From contig JALCCG010000039.1 in NCBI GenBank assembly GCA_023212695.1, forward strand, positions 47,777-111,776: a stretch of 64,000 nt of DNA, in the 5' to 3' direction. The notes under the pieces are model-generated. The model saw only the letters and a program-made list of their open reading frames with translations, was not told the origin of the DNA and ran no database searches. Made by a program: the position numbers and the translations under genes. Position 1 is the first letter of the stretch. Each line of letters starts with the position of its first letter. The stretch comes from Sporisorium sorghi. Its lineage: Eukaryota; Basidiomycota; Ustilaginomycetes; Ustilaginales; Ustilaginaceae. This document shows, in pieces, positions 50,426 to 59,530 of the stretch.

Positions 50426-52666
50426 TTATTTTCCTGATGCTTTTCGATATTCGCTCGGCGAGACGCCGCTATATTTCTTAAAGGTCGTTGTAAACGTGGA
50501 TGAGTTCGAATACCCCGTCTTCTCTCCGATTTCGGCAATGCTTAAGTCCGTGTTCCGAAGATACTCCCGCGCATGCGATAATCGGACCTTGTTCAAATAC
50601 TCCACGTAGTTCACGCCAAATGTTTTCTTGAAATAATTCGAAAAGTATTTCGAACTGGTATCCAGCACTTCAGCCATATGATCCAAATACAGATTCTCCA
50701 TATAATGAAGTTCGATATATTGAGAGATGAATGCGGGATTCAGCTTGCTTCGCGGGTCATGGTTCCGCGTATTTGCCACCACGCGCATCACCTCGATCAG
50801 CGCCTTCTGAAGTTCTTCACAGGTAAATGCCTGATCGACCTGCCTGATAAAATCACTCTCCAGCCGGAACAGCTCATGGCGGACGGCAGACGGAGAATCC
50901 GCCTGCTTCATGACAAGAAAGAACATGCTCTTCGTGACGTGAACCATCTGATGATGATGGATCTGAAGATTCACATTGTGCTGAAATATGTCATTCACAA
51001 TCTGCAATCCTTCATCCACCTTGCCGCTGAGCATGCAATTACTCAATTTCTCAATCTGCTGGAGGGGATAATAAAGATCCGGCACGTAGCGGATCTGCTC
51101 GGTATCCACCATATCCGTGTCCGCATTCACGTTGCGGTACAACTGACCGTCCTGAATGTTCCGATAGGCTTCACGGCAATTGCTGATCTTGGATTCATAG
51201 GTCCTGCTGACACATCCCCATGCCTTAAACGAATCGGCAAACTCCCGGTTGAACATATCGATGTATTCTTCGAACCCCCGTACCAGCTGCCTGCGCTCCG
51301 AGGGCTGGTCCAAGCCGATTAACGCGAGGAATTTCAGCTGTTCCACATGATAAACCACCGCATGCCCATAACGCTCCTGCAGGCTGCTGCGAATCTGAGC
51401 CGTCAGCTCCTCCAAGACAAATTCCGCCTTGACTGCCTCCTTACCCGACGCCTGCAAATACACAGCCGCCATCATAAAATGACGGCACTGAAAAAAGTGC
51501 GTGTAGTGCTTCTGCATCTGCATTTCCTGCTCACGTGAATGGTGATGACCATCCAGCGTCTGCAGGAATACGCTGCGGCGAATATCTTCATCTACCAGGT
51601 CCATCTGCTTCTTCAGGGATTCATTCTCCCGCTGCACCTTGATGATACCGCTTTGAATTTTCACAAAATCATTTCCTTTAAGCGAACTGCCCCCGAGCAG
51701 GTGCACAATGTTCTTCACCGGCCGGTACAGGTAAATACTCAGCAGCAAGGAGAGAATTGCGGCCAGCACAATCGCGCCGTACATGATCCACCGGTTGGCG
51801 TTTGTGACTGAATCGATATTCTGAAACTTATAAGGCAGCTTGTTTATATAGATGAAGCCGTTATAGTCCGATTTGTAGAAGTTGTATTCATAGTTGCCGT
51901 GGGTCAGGGAAGCCTCCTGGGAAGGATTGAAGTAGACATCGTTCAGGATATCCACCAGATCCAGATTCTCCTCCGTGCTCAGAATGACGTTCTTGTCCGC
52001 ATCCATCACGATAAGCGAGGCGCCTGGCATCATTGAATGCAGATCGATCCCCTTGAGCAGCTTGTTCACATTAATCAGAACCATGAGGTTCTTATTCGAC
52101 ATCCTGACCTTGTTGCTGTCGACAGCGATCATCAGATTTCTTCCGAATCCGCTGGCCATATCCGCGTAAACCTCAGCGGGAAAGACCGTAAGCTCATGCT
52201 CCGACCGGGTGAAGGTCTTCCAGAACATGGAGTTGAACTTCTGGGACTTGTACCTTCTGTCGAACAAGGCATCCAAATTGCTGGTCCCGCGGCTCGTAAT
52301 CGCCAGATCATGATCGTCAAACGAAACGATCACATCCTCCACGATATCCATGTTCGAAGCAAAACTTGCGATGCTGTCCCGAAGCGAGATAACCTTCTCC
52401 ATGTCCATCGAGCCGTTATCCAGCTTCACCCGGTCCGAAGGAAGCGAGTGAATGTTAAAAATCAGATTGTTTACAGAGGAGAAGTGTGTGTCGAACGACT
52501 GAATTATATTTTTGATCACCATCCGGTTGTTCTCGCTCACCTTGTCATAAATTCCGTTGATGGAATTTTTGTACACAATGTAATTGAATATGAACATGAT
52601 GCCGATGACGAGCTGCAAAGCGAAAAAAATCTGTAGCAGCCCCCTGCTCGCGATCAATCGATTCAT
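50426..52666 (-). CDS. Membrane AraC family regulator with extracellular sensor
   Basis: A 746-residue one-component regulator. Membrane helices near residues 9-29 and about 290-312 enclose an outside domain of about 260 residues, probably of the Cache type. A linker and a long helical region follow, and the C-terminal 100 residues carry two helix-turn-helix units (LDHMAEVLDTSSKYFSNYFKKTFGVNYVEYLNKVRLS, then IAEIGEKTGYSNSSTFTTTFKKYSGVSPSEYRK). It lies after the permease genes of its own transporter and probably activates that operon when it senses the sugar outside. Direct repeats upstream of the first gene may be its sites. Confidence 0.88.
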   Translation of the reverse strand: MNRLIASRGLLQIFFALQLVIGIMFIFNYIVYKNSINGIYDKVSENNRMVIKNIIQSFDTHFSSVNNLIFNIHSLPSDRVKLDNGSMDMEKVISLRDSIASFASNMDIVEDVIVSFDDHDLAITSRGTSNLDALFDRRYKSQKFNSMFWKTFTRSEHELTVFPAEVYADMASGFGRNLMIAVDSNKVRMSNKNLMVLINVNKLLKGIDLHSMMPGASLIVMDADKNVILSTEENLDLVDILNDVYFNPSQEASLTHGNYEYNFYKSDYNGFIYINKLPYKFQNIDSVTNANRWIMYGAIVLAAILSLLLSIYLYRPVKNIVHLLGGSSLKGNDFVKIQSGIIKVQRENESLKKQMDLVDEDIRRSVFLQTLDGHHHSREQEMQMQKHYTHFFQCRHFMMAAVYLQASGKEAVKAEFVLEELTAQIRSSLQERYGHAVVYHVEQLKFLALIGLDQPSERRQLVRGFEEYIDMFNREFADSFKAWGCVSRTYESKISNCREAYRNIQDGQLYRNVNADTDMVDTEQIRYVPDLYYPLQQIEKLSNCMLSGKVDEGLQIVNDIFQHNVNLQIHHHQMVHVTKSMFFLVMKQADSPSAVRHELFRLESDFIRQVDQAFTCEELQKALIEVMRVVANTRNHDPRSKLNPAFISQYIELHYMENLYLDHMAEVLDTSSKYFSNYFKKTFGVNYVEYLNKVRLSHAREYLRNTDLSIAEIGEKTGYSNSSTFTTTFKKYSGVSPSEYRKASGK

Positions 52667-52731
52667 TCGGAATCACCTCTCTTGGATGTCATTCCTTCAT
52701 ATTCAACAAGCGCGGTCCTTGTCCCTTCCTG

Positions 52732-53610
52732 TCATCCCTTCTCCGAACCCAGCATAACCCCTTTCGCAAAATACTTCTGGGCAAACGGATAGATGAGCAG
52801 CACCGGAATCATGGACAACACAATCGTAGCGTTCTTCATGGCCTGTGGCGCCAATGCCGAGGAATCGACCAGGCTTGCATTATTGCCGCCTTCACTGAAT
52901 ATCAGCATGTCCCGGAGCACCACCTGCAGCGGATACATGTTGGCATCATTCAGATAAATCATGGGGATAAAGAAGCTGTTCCAATGCCCCATGAAATAAA
53001 ACAACCCGATGGATGCCAGTGCAGGCTTCGAGAGGGGAATCACGATCTGGAACAGGATACGGTATTCAGACGCTCCATCCACAACGGCCGCTTCACGCAG
53101 TGATTCGGACATATTTTCATAAAAGCTTTTTAAGATCAGAAGCTCAAAGGTCCAAATCGCATTCGGAAGTACAAGTGCCCATACGCTGTCAATCAGCCCT
53201 AGTTCCGACACAATGAGATAATTAGGGATAATTCCCGGATTCAGAAACATGGTCAGAATGATGGCCATCAAAAAGAAATTGCGGCCGAACATATCCCTGC
53301 GCGCCAGCGGATAGGCTGCTATGGCTGTCAGCAACAGATTGATTGCCGTTCCGAGCGCTGTGTACATCAACGTGTTCAGATAAGCCCGCGGAACCCGATT
53401 ATCCGTAAGAACCTGGGCGTACGCCTCCAGATTGAACCCTCTGGGAAACAACGTAACATGGCCTTGCACAACCTCCGAGGTTGAACTGAGTGAAACCGCC
53501 GTAATGTAAATGACCGGATACACCGTCACGACGGCCAAACTGAGCAGAATCAGTGTATTGATCACATGAAACAGGGAGATGTTTCTGAGTCTGAACCGCT
53601 TGCTTACCAT
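52732..53610 (-). CDS. Carbohydrate ABC transporter permease, YtcP type
   Basis: A 292-residue permease with six helices. The EAA loop is ESLREAAVVDGASEYRILFQIVIPLSKPA, and the end is FAQKYFAKGVMLGSEKG. It overlaps the partner permease by 7 bases. The gap of 65 bases to the AraC gene holds no obvious terminator. Confidence 0.93.
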   Translation of the reverse strand: MVSKRFRLRNISLFHVINTLILLSLAVVTVYPVIYITAVSLSSTSEVVQGHVTLFPRGFNLEAYAQVLTDNRVPRAYLNTLMYTALGTAINLLLTAIAAYPLARRDMFGRNFFLMAIILTMFLNPGIIPNYLIVSELGLIDSVWALVLPNAIWTFELLILKSFYENMSESLREAAVVDGASEYRILFQIVIPLSKPALASIGLFYFMGHWNSFFIPMIYLNDANMYPLQVVLRDMLIFSEGGNNASLVDSSALAPQAMKNATIVLSMIPVLLIYPFAQKYFAKGVMLGSEKG

Positions 53611-54569
53611 AGTCCGCTCCCTCCCAATCTCTTGCTTAAATAGTTGGACGACAGGAGCAGGATCATAGCCACCAGCGCCTCGAACAGCCCAACGGCAGTC
53701 GCATAGCTGTAATTCGCTTCCAGAAGTCCTTTGCGATACACATAGGTGGAGAATACGTCCGCCACCTCATAGGTCATCGGGTTGTAGAGCAGCAGCACCT
53801 TCTCATAGCCGATGCGGAGCATCGATCCGGTCTTCAGAATGAACATGATAATGATGGTAGGCATTATGGCCGGTATCGTAATCCTGAATATCATATGGCG
53901 CCTCTTCGCACCATCGACTTTGGCTGCTTCGTACAAGGAAGGACTGATCCCGGCGATGGCAGCCATATAGATAATCGCTTCGTACCCGACGTTAGCCCAA
54001 ATATCCGAGGACACATAGATGGTCCGGAACCAATTCGGATCGATAAGGAAATATTTCTTCTCAAACCCGAGGGAGGCCAGAAGCTGATTCAGGATGCCTT
54101 GATTGGGCGAGAGAAAATCGATAATCATGCTGCTGATAATGACCACGGACAGGAAAGAGGGAAGGTAGCTTAGCGTCTGAACCGACTTCTTAAACCATTT
54201 GATCCTCACCTCGTTCAGGAGAATTGCCAAAATGATCGGGAACGGAAATCCGAAGATCAGATTGTATACGCCAAGCAGCAGGGTGTTCTTGAACAGCATC
54301 CAAAAATCAGCGCTGCCGAAAAATTTCTCGAAATGCTTCAGTCCCACCCAATCACTCTCCAATATGCCGGTGAACACGCTGTAGTCCTTGAAGGCAATGA
54401 TCATGCCGTATAGCGGCCCATATCGGAAAATGAGGTAAAAGAGCAGGCATGGGATCAGCAATATCAGCAGCTGTCTGTCGCGCTTGATATGCAAAAAGGC
54501 TGCAGTCGTTCGCTTGGCAAATCCGGCACGCGGCCGGGCATTATTCGTTTTGGTGCCTGCACTGGCCAT
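53604..54569 (-). CDS. Carbohydrate ABC transporter permease, LplB type
   Basis: A 321-residue permease. A short basic N-terminus (TKTNNARPRAGFAKR) leads into six helices. The EAA loop is PSLYEAAKVDGAKRRHMIFRITIPAIMPT. It follows the binding protein gene by 80 bases and has AAGGAGG upstream of its ATG. As in the other two transporters of the window, no ATPase gene is near. Confidence 0.93.
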   Translation of the reverse strand: MASAGTKTNNARPRAGFAKRTTAAFLHIKRDRQLLILLIPCLLFYLIFRYGPLYGMIIAFKDYSVFTGILESDWVGLKHFEKFFGSADFWMLFKNTLLLGVYNLIFGFPFPIILAILLNEVRIKWFKKSVQTLSYLPSFLSVVIISSMIIDFLSPNQGILNQLLASLGFEKKYFLIDPNWFRTIYVSSDIWANVGYEAIIYMAAIAGISPSLYEAAKVDGAKRRHMIFRITIPAIMPTIIIMFILKTGSMLRIGYEKVLLLYNPMTYEVADVFSTYVYRKGLLEANYSYATAVGLFEALVAMILLLSSNYLSKRLGGSGLW

Positions 54570-54649
54570 GGGGTAACCTCCTTAAAGCTGAAGGGGCAGC
54601 ATCGGTATAAGAACGGATGCTGCCTACGAGCAGCTTTATTCTGTCTTCA

Positions 54650-56266
54650 TTACTTGGATGCATTTGCCTCATCAAATCGCTTCTGTGCGTTGTTGAAAAT
54701 TTCGACCAATTGGGAAGCCCCTTGCTTCTCGGCCGCTGCCTGCCATTGCTGCCACTCGGCATCTCCATAATTCTTGTTCAGAATGTATTTGGAATTGAAC
54801 TCATTCGCCGATTTGTTGAGCGCGGTATGAAGCTCGGCAATCTTCGATGTTTCCTCATCCGTAAAGTTCAGGATGGGATCGTACGGCTCAAAGTTGCCTG
54901 CATTCAGGCGCTTATCCTGCGCTTCCTGCTCCTTCTCCGTAAAGTTGTAATACACACTGCGTTTGTCGGAGTTTACATACATCCCCTGCAGCCACAATCC
55001 ATAACGGTCCTCCAGCACTTTAATGTCCACGAGCGGTACATCGGTAAGCTCCGGATAAACCGCCTTATCGCCTTCGATCTTGAATGTCTCTCCTTCAACC
55101 CCCATCGTGACAAGGGTCGCACCCGATGGGCTTGTTAAATAATCAAGAAGCTTGAGCGCTGCCTCCTTGTTATCGTTGTTGGCTACAGCAATACTGAAAC
55201 TGTTGTCGATCTTGGGCAGCGTAGCCCCGTTGCCTGTCGGTCCAACCGGCGTGCCGTAACGAAGATTATAATTCGGGTTCTGATCCTTAATCTGGTTGTA
55301 GAACAGGTCGAGTCGGCCGATCCAGTCAAAGGTTACGAAGGACTTGTTGCCGGATGTCATCTTGGCTGTCCAGGACTCATCCGTATCCGTCAGAAATTCA
55401 GGGTCCATCAACCCTTCGTTGTACAGCTTCTTCATGAAATCAATCATCTCTTTATGTTCCGGCTGGATGGAGGCATACTTCCACTGCTTGGATGCCTCGT
55501 CATAATAAGTAGGATAATCTTTGCCTCCAAGCCCCCATCCGTAAGACCAATCACGGAAGATGAACTCTTTGGTTTTCGAAGCGTAGGGATAGGAGTCCGG
55601 ATAGGCTTCTTTCAGCTTTTTCAAAGCTTCATAGAATTCTTCCGTCGTGCTCCATTCTTTTATCCCAATTTCATCAAATACATCCTTGCGGTACAGAAAA
55701 CCGTGATTGACGTCGCGGTTGATGTTGGCAATCGGCCAGGTGTAAATATTGCCCTCTTGATCGCCGAAGGACGATATGACCCACGGATTCTCCTCGACAT
55801 ACAATTTCTTGAAGTTTGGCAGCATATCGATGTATTCATTAATAGCCACGACCGCATTTTGCTGACCGATCTTCTTGAGTTCCGATGGCGTAAGCCCGTG
55901 GAATACGTCCGGGAGCTTGCCGGAGGCCACCGTCACTCTCAATTTATCAGCGAAGGTTGCCGGTGAATATGCTTGAAAGTTCACCTTGATTCCCGTCCGT
56001 TTCTCTATTTCTTTGGCAATGAGGGAATCATTCAAATTGGTCTTCTCGCTCGCAACCATCCACGTAATCGTGGTTGGTTTATCCACGAGCGGAAGCGCAA
56101 GCCCGCCGGTATCCCCGTATTGGTCAGGATTTGCCGGTACCGAAGGAGACGGTGCCGTTTCTTCGCCCGCTTTCGGAGCGGCCCCTTTGTCTCCCCCGCT
56201 GCATGCTGCCAGCATCGAAACGATGAATGTGAACACAAGTACCATGCATAGCCATTTTTTTGTCAT
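54650..56266 (-). CDS. Carbohydrate-binding lipoprotein, LplA/YtcQ type
   Basis: A 538-residue solute-binding lipoprotein. The lipobox is MLAACSGGD with Cys22, followed by a Pro/Ala/Glu linker. The family features are TTITWMVASEKTNLNDSLIAKEIEKRTGI, FHGLTPSELKKIGQQNAVVAINEYIDMLPNF and LRYGTPVGPTGNGA. It is the first gene of the third transporter operon, with AAGAGGAGG before the ATG. Its ligand is unknown; the group usually binds plant oligosaccharides. Confidence 0.9.
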   Translation of the reverse strand: MTKKWLCMVLVFTFIVSMLAACSGGDKGAAPKAGEETAPSPSVPANPDQYGDTGGLALPLVDKPTTITWMVASEKTNLNDSLIAKEIEKRTGIKVNFQAYSPATFADKLRVTVASGKLPDVFHGLTPSELKKIGQQNAVVAINEYIDMLPNFKKLYVEENPWVISSFGDQEGNIYTWPIANINRDVNHGFLYRKDVFDEIGIKEWSTTEEFYEALKKLKEAYPDSYPYASKTKEFIFRDWSYGWGLGGKDYPTYYDEASKQWKYASIQPEHKEMIDFMKKLYNEGLMDPEFLTDTDESWTAKMTSGNKSFVTFDWIGRLDLFYNQIKDQNPNYNLRYGTPVGPTGNGATLPKIDNSFSIAVANNDNKEAALKLLDYLTSPSGATLVTMGVEGETFKIEGDKAVYPELTDVPLVDIKVLEDRYGLWLQGMYVNSDKRSVYYNFTEKEQEAQDKRLNAGNFEPYDPILNFTDEETSKIAELHTALNKSANEFNSKYILNKNYGDAEWQQWQAAAEKQGASQLVEIFNNAQKRFDEANASK

Positions 56267-56665
56267 GTGCTTGCCTCCTCTTAGATCTATTCTTTGTCAT
56301 TGAATTCCACTGACTGAACCTGTGCGCAATCGCTATTCTACCCCCGTCATTCTTCTCGTCTTTTCTCGCCTGCTGTATTCTGCTGACAACATGTTCAATG
56401 CAAGATACTCCCTATCACTCCTCCTCAAGTTGTGAACTCCCTATCCCAAACAGGGAATATTCTAAAATGGTTCAGGCAGCTGCTGCCGATTCTCCGGCAC
56501 GTCTTTTTCCACCCATCCACATCATAAAAACGCTTCCATCATTCGTAAAGCAGTGTATTTCTGCGAGATGCTGTTTTTTTCCGCTTTTTGAGGTCCCGGC
56601 GCTGAAAACCCGCACAGCATCAAGCTTTATTAACATGTGGAAAATGCTAAAGCGGTAGAAATAGA
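56267..56665. other. Promoter region of the third ABC operon and empty sequence
   Basis: About 400 bases between the binding protein gene and the serine dehydratase terminator. The half near the gene holds two direct repeats and a weak promoter. The half at 56450-56665 is AT-rich with no gene I can support; an 86-codon minus-strand frame there runs through the terminator and has no good start site. Confidence 0.5.
56407..56445 (-). promoter_or_regulatory. Direct repeats, candidate AraC activator sites
   Basis: ACTCCCTATC occurs at 56407-56416 and again at 56436-56445, 29 bases apart (about three turns). Read on the minus strand, the nearer GATAGGGAGT stops 3 bases before a -35-like TTGCAT. 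AraC-type activators often bind such pairs just upstream of -35. Confidence 0.4.
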
Positions 56666-56666
56666 T

Positions 56667-56700
56667 AAAAAAATAGAGGGATTTCATAACGAAATCCCTC
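56667..56700 (-). terminator. Terminator of the serine dehydratase operon
   Basis: GAGGGATTTC and GAAATCCCTC form a 10-bp perfect stem with a 5-base loop, followed by a T-rich run on the minus strand. It lies about 95 bases after the sdaAA stop codon. Confidence 0.85.
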
Positions 56701-56795
56701 ACGGAGCATGTTAAATTTCTTCTCTTCTTCATCGTACATTTACGGGGCAGAACACTTAGGGAGTTCTATTGCAGCGGGTCACAGAGGATGTAAGT

Positions 56796-57728
56796 TCACT
56801 CACCCGGATGATCTTTTTTTGCTTTGGCACCCTTTTCCCTCAGTTTCTTGCCTTCCTTGCCGTACAGGTCCTTCAGGATTTTTTTCCCTGTCGGTGTCTG
56901 TGCAAGTCCGCCCTTCGCCGTTTCCCTATGCTTGGACGGCATGGCCGTGCCCACTTCCAGCATCACGTCAATCACTTCATCGGATGGAATGACACTGCGT
57001 ACGCCGGCAAGCGCCATGTCTGAAGCTGCCAGTGCCGTCACGGCACCGAAGCCGTTGCGCACGATGCAGGGGATCTCCACCAAACCGCCGACCGGGTCAC
57101 AGATAAGCCCGAGGGAATTCTTCAGTGCGAGGCCTACAGCATGAACGGCCTGCTCAGGCGTGCCGCCCCGCAGCTCTGTCAATGCTCCTGCTGCCATGCC
57201 GATGGCCGAGCCGACTTCCGCCTGACAACCGCCCTCAGCACCGGAAATAAAGGAATTGTTGGCAATCACATATCCGATCGCGCCTGCACTGAACAGCCCC
57301 ATAACCAGGTGCTCGTCATCCCAGCCGAACCGCTCCTGGGTACTGACAAACACTCCGGGAATAATGCCGCATGACCCCGCAGTCGGTGTAGCCACGATGC
57401 GTCCCATTGAAGCATTCACTTCCGATACAGACAAGGCATAAGCCAGTGCCGTACAAGCATCGGTGCCCAGCGCGGGTACGCCGCTGCTCATATACTGATG
57501 AACACGAACCGCATCCCCGCCGGTCAGCCCGCTTTTGGAAGGGACCGGTTCATGAATTCCCCGGTGGACCGCTTCCTTCATGATGCCATAGTAGTCGGCC
57601 ATCTGCTTGAATGTCTCTTCCTCGCTCTTGCCGGTCTCCTTGATCTGCTCCTTCAGCATGAGCTGGCCTATCGTAACCTGATCCTCCCGGCAGCATGCGA
57701 TAATCTGCTCCAGTGTAGAGAATTTCAT
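56796..57728 (-). CDS. sdaAA: L-serine dehydratase, alpha subunit
   Basis: A 310-residue iron-sulfur subunit that turns serine into pyruvate and ammonia together with the beta subunit. The Cys residues expected for the 4Fe-4S cluster and active site are present in GTDACTALAYALS, TAGSCGIIPG, EGGCQAEVGSA, LICDPVGGLVEIPC. Length and sequence are standard for the Firmicute two-subunit enzyme. The start ATG overlaps the beta-subunit stop by ATGA, and the tail is very basic (KEGKKLREKGAKAKK). Confidence 0.95.
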   Translation of the reverse strand: MKFSTLEQIIACCREDQVTIGQLMLKEQIKETGKSEEETFKQMADYYGIMKEAVHRGIHEPVPSKSGLTGGDAVRVHQYMSSGVPALGTDACTALAYALSVSEVNASMGRIVATPTAGSCGIIPGVFVSTQERFGWDDEHLVMGLFSAGAIGYVIANNSFISGAEGGCQAEVGSAIGMAAGALTELRGGTPEQAVHAVGLALKNSLGLICDPVGGLVEIPCIVRNGFGAVTALAASDMALAGVRSVIPSDEVIDVMLEVGTAMPSKHRETAKGGLAQTPTGKKILKDLYGKEGKKLREKGAKAKKDHPGE

Positions 57729-58408
57729 GACTGTACCTCCTCTGCGGTCAAATCCGCAACTACGACGCGATGCACACTCGGCAGTCCTTCAATATGCTTC
57801 ATCAGCTCAACAGGAACCGCCTCATCCGACTCGACTACCGTCATGGCATCGCCGCCCCTTCCCTTACGATCCACATCCATATAGGCAATGTTCACGCCGC
57901 CGCCCTCCAGGAGTCTGGTAATATGGGCGACCATGCCCGGCGTATCATCATGGAAGACGAGCAGCACCGGATAATTCATCGTAAACTTGACGTCAAAACC
58001 ATTCACGCGCAGCATCTCCACACTGCCTCCGCCAATGGAAGCGCCTGCAATGATATCGGTATGCTCCCCGTCTTTCAGTCTTAACTCCACGGTATTCGGA
58101 TGAAAGGCCACATTCTGTGCGGTCCTGAACTTGAGTTCGATGCCTGCCGCTTCGGCAAGTTCAATGGAATTCCGGATGCGCATATCGTCCGTGGCAAAAT
58201 CGAGCAATCCGCCCACGACAGCCAGATCGGTGCCGTGACCGCGGTAGGTTTCAGCAAAAGAACCGTAAAATACAATTTCCGCCTGATCGGGGAACGCTCC
58301 AAATATGCGCCGCGCAGCTCTGCCGATCCGCACGGCCCCTGCGGTATGAGAGCTGGACGGCCCTACCATACTGGGCCCAATAATAGAAAATACATCTTTA
58401 AACCGCAT
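57725..58408 (-). CDS. sdaAB: L-serine dehydratase, beta subunit
   Basis: A 227-residue subunit. The N-terminal domain begins FKDVFSIIGPSMVGPSSSHTAGAVRIG, and a C-terminal ACT domain (about residues 148-220, PVLLVFHDDTPGMVAHITRLLEGGGVNIAYM) probably senses serine. It overlaps sdaAA by 4 bases and starts 39 bases after the DapA-like gene, without a visible terminator between them, so all four genes may be one operon. Confidence 0.95.
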   Translation of the reverse strand: MRFKDVFSIIGPSMVGPSSSHTAGAVRIGRAARRIFGAFPDQAEIVFYGSFAETYRGHGTDLAVVGGLLDFATDDMRIRNSIELAEAAGIELKFRTAQNVAFHPNTVELRLKDGEHTDIIAGASIGGGSVEMLRVNGFDVKFTMNYPVLLVFHDDTPGMVAHITRLLEGGGVNIAYMDVDRKGRGGDAMTVVESDEAVPVELMKHIEGLPSVHRVVVADLTAEEVQS

Positions 58409-58447
58409 GCGCGATTCCCCACTTTCGACTATTCTGCCCTCATTGTA

Positions 58448-59530
58448 TCAGTCCGCGAGCCATCTTTCCAAGTGCTCTTGAATAAATTCATCATCGTTCA
58501 AATGCGGATAGTCCCGGTAAACTCTGTCAATCTCCGCGGATTGGCCCGAAGACAGCGTTTCATGCGGATTCAGGCACCATGTGCCTCGCAGCAGCCCCTG
58601 TCTGCGGAGCACCTCATGAATACCTGGAATGCAGCCTGCAAACTGATGCGCAGGATCGAAGAAGGCTGCATTGGAATCCGTGACCTCGGCATTACGGGTC
58701 AGCCATTCCTTGGCAAGGTGGTCCTGTCCGCGGGCTTCCTTGATCTCTTCCAGCAGCTTCACCGCTTTATTCGTCCAAACCGCCCAGTGACCAAGCAGGC
58801 CGCCGACAATCGGCTTGGTGACCATCGTTCCGTTCACCCGGAACCGATACGTTGTCAGCAGATCGTTAACGATGTTGTCATCGTTCCCCGTATACAGCGC
58901 AATATCCTCGCTGCGGCTTGAATAACAGACGGCACGAACGACGTCAATCGTCTGGTAGCGGTTGAAGGGAGCCATTTTGATGGCAACGATATTCGGAATT
59001 TCAGCGAATGCTCGCCAGAAGTCGAACGAGAAGATATTGCCGCCAACCGATGGCTGAAGATAGAATCCGATCACCGGCATGATGCTCGCAATTCTCTCCG
59101 TGCGCTCCAGAATGTCCTCCTCGCTCCAGCCGTTTAAGCCGCCCATACTGAGAAGAACCGCATCATAACCAAGCCTGCGAGCAACCTCCGTCTCCTCCAC
59201 CGCCTGTTCCGTCGGACCACAGACTCCGGCCACCATGATAAAGGGTCGAGCAGGCGCAGCCTTGCGAATTTCCTCTGCTGCAAGACGCAGCACCGGTTCA
59301 TACAGATCGATGCCTTTGTCTCGAATCTCGAATTGAGTGGAATGAACACCAACCGCAACACCTCCTGCACCGGAGGCGGCATAATAGCGGGTTAATGCCC
59401 GCTGGCGACGTTCATCCAGCCTCCGGTTCTCATCCAAGGCAAGCGGGTGCGCCGGAATAACGAGTCCTTCATGAAGGGCCTTCAGCTTCTCGGGCGCCAG
59501 CTGCTGGGCTGTAGGGACCTGTCCGCTCAT
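58448..59530 (-). CDS. DapA-family aldolase
   Basis: A 360-residue member of the dihydrodipicolinate synthase/N-acetylneuraminate lyase family. Schiff-base Lys185 is in IVAIKMAPFN and the proton-relay Tyr157 is in IGFYLQPSVGG. It is about 60 residues longer than DapA, and the extra part is in the C-terminal half. It starts on the stop codon of the epimerase-like gene (TAATG), so the two are translated together. It probably cleaves or forms a keto-acid, perhaps giving pyruvate or a related 2-keto acid; the substrate is unknown. Confidence 0.85.
   Translation of the reverse strand: MSGQVPTAQQLAPEKLKALHEGLVIPAHPLALDENRRLDERRQRALTRYYAASGAGGVAVGVHSTQFEIRDKGIDLYEPVLRLAAEEIRKAAPARPFIMVAGVCGPTEQAVEETEVARRLGYDAVLLSMGGLNGWSEEDILERTERIASIMPVIGFYLQPSVGGNIFSFDFWRAFAEIPNIVAIKMAPFNRYQTIDVVRAVCYSSRSEDIALYTGNDDNIVNDLLTTYRFRVNGTMVTKPIVGGLLGHWAVWTNKAVKLLEEIKEARGQDHLAKEWLTRNAEVTDSNAAFFDPAHQFAGCIPGIHEVLRRQGLLRGTWCLNPHETLSSGQSAEIDRVYRDYPHLNDDEFIQEHLERWLAD

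Noticed and set aside
56472..56732. An 86-codon minus-strand frame
   Set aside because: It runs straight through the serine dehydratase terminator, has no ribosome binding site and no resemblance to a known protein.
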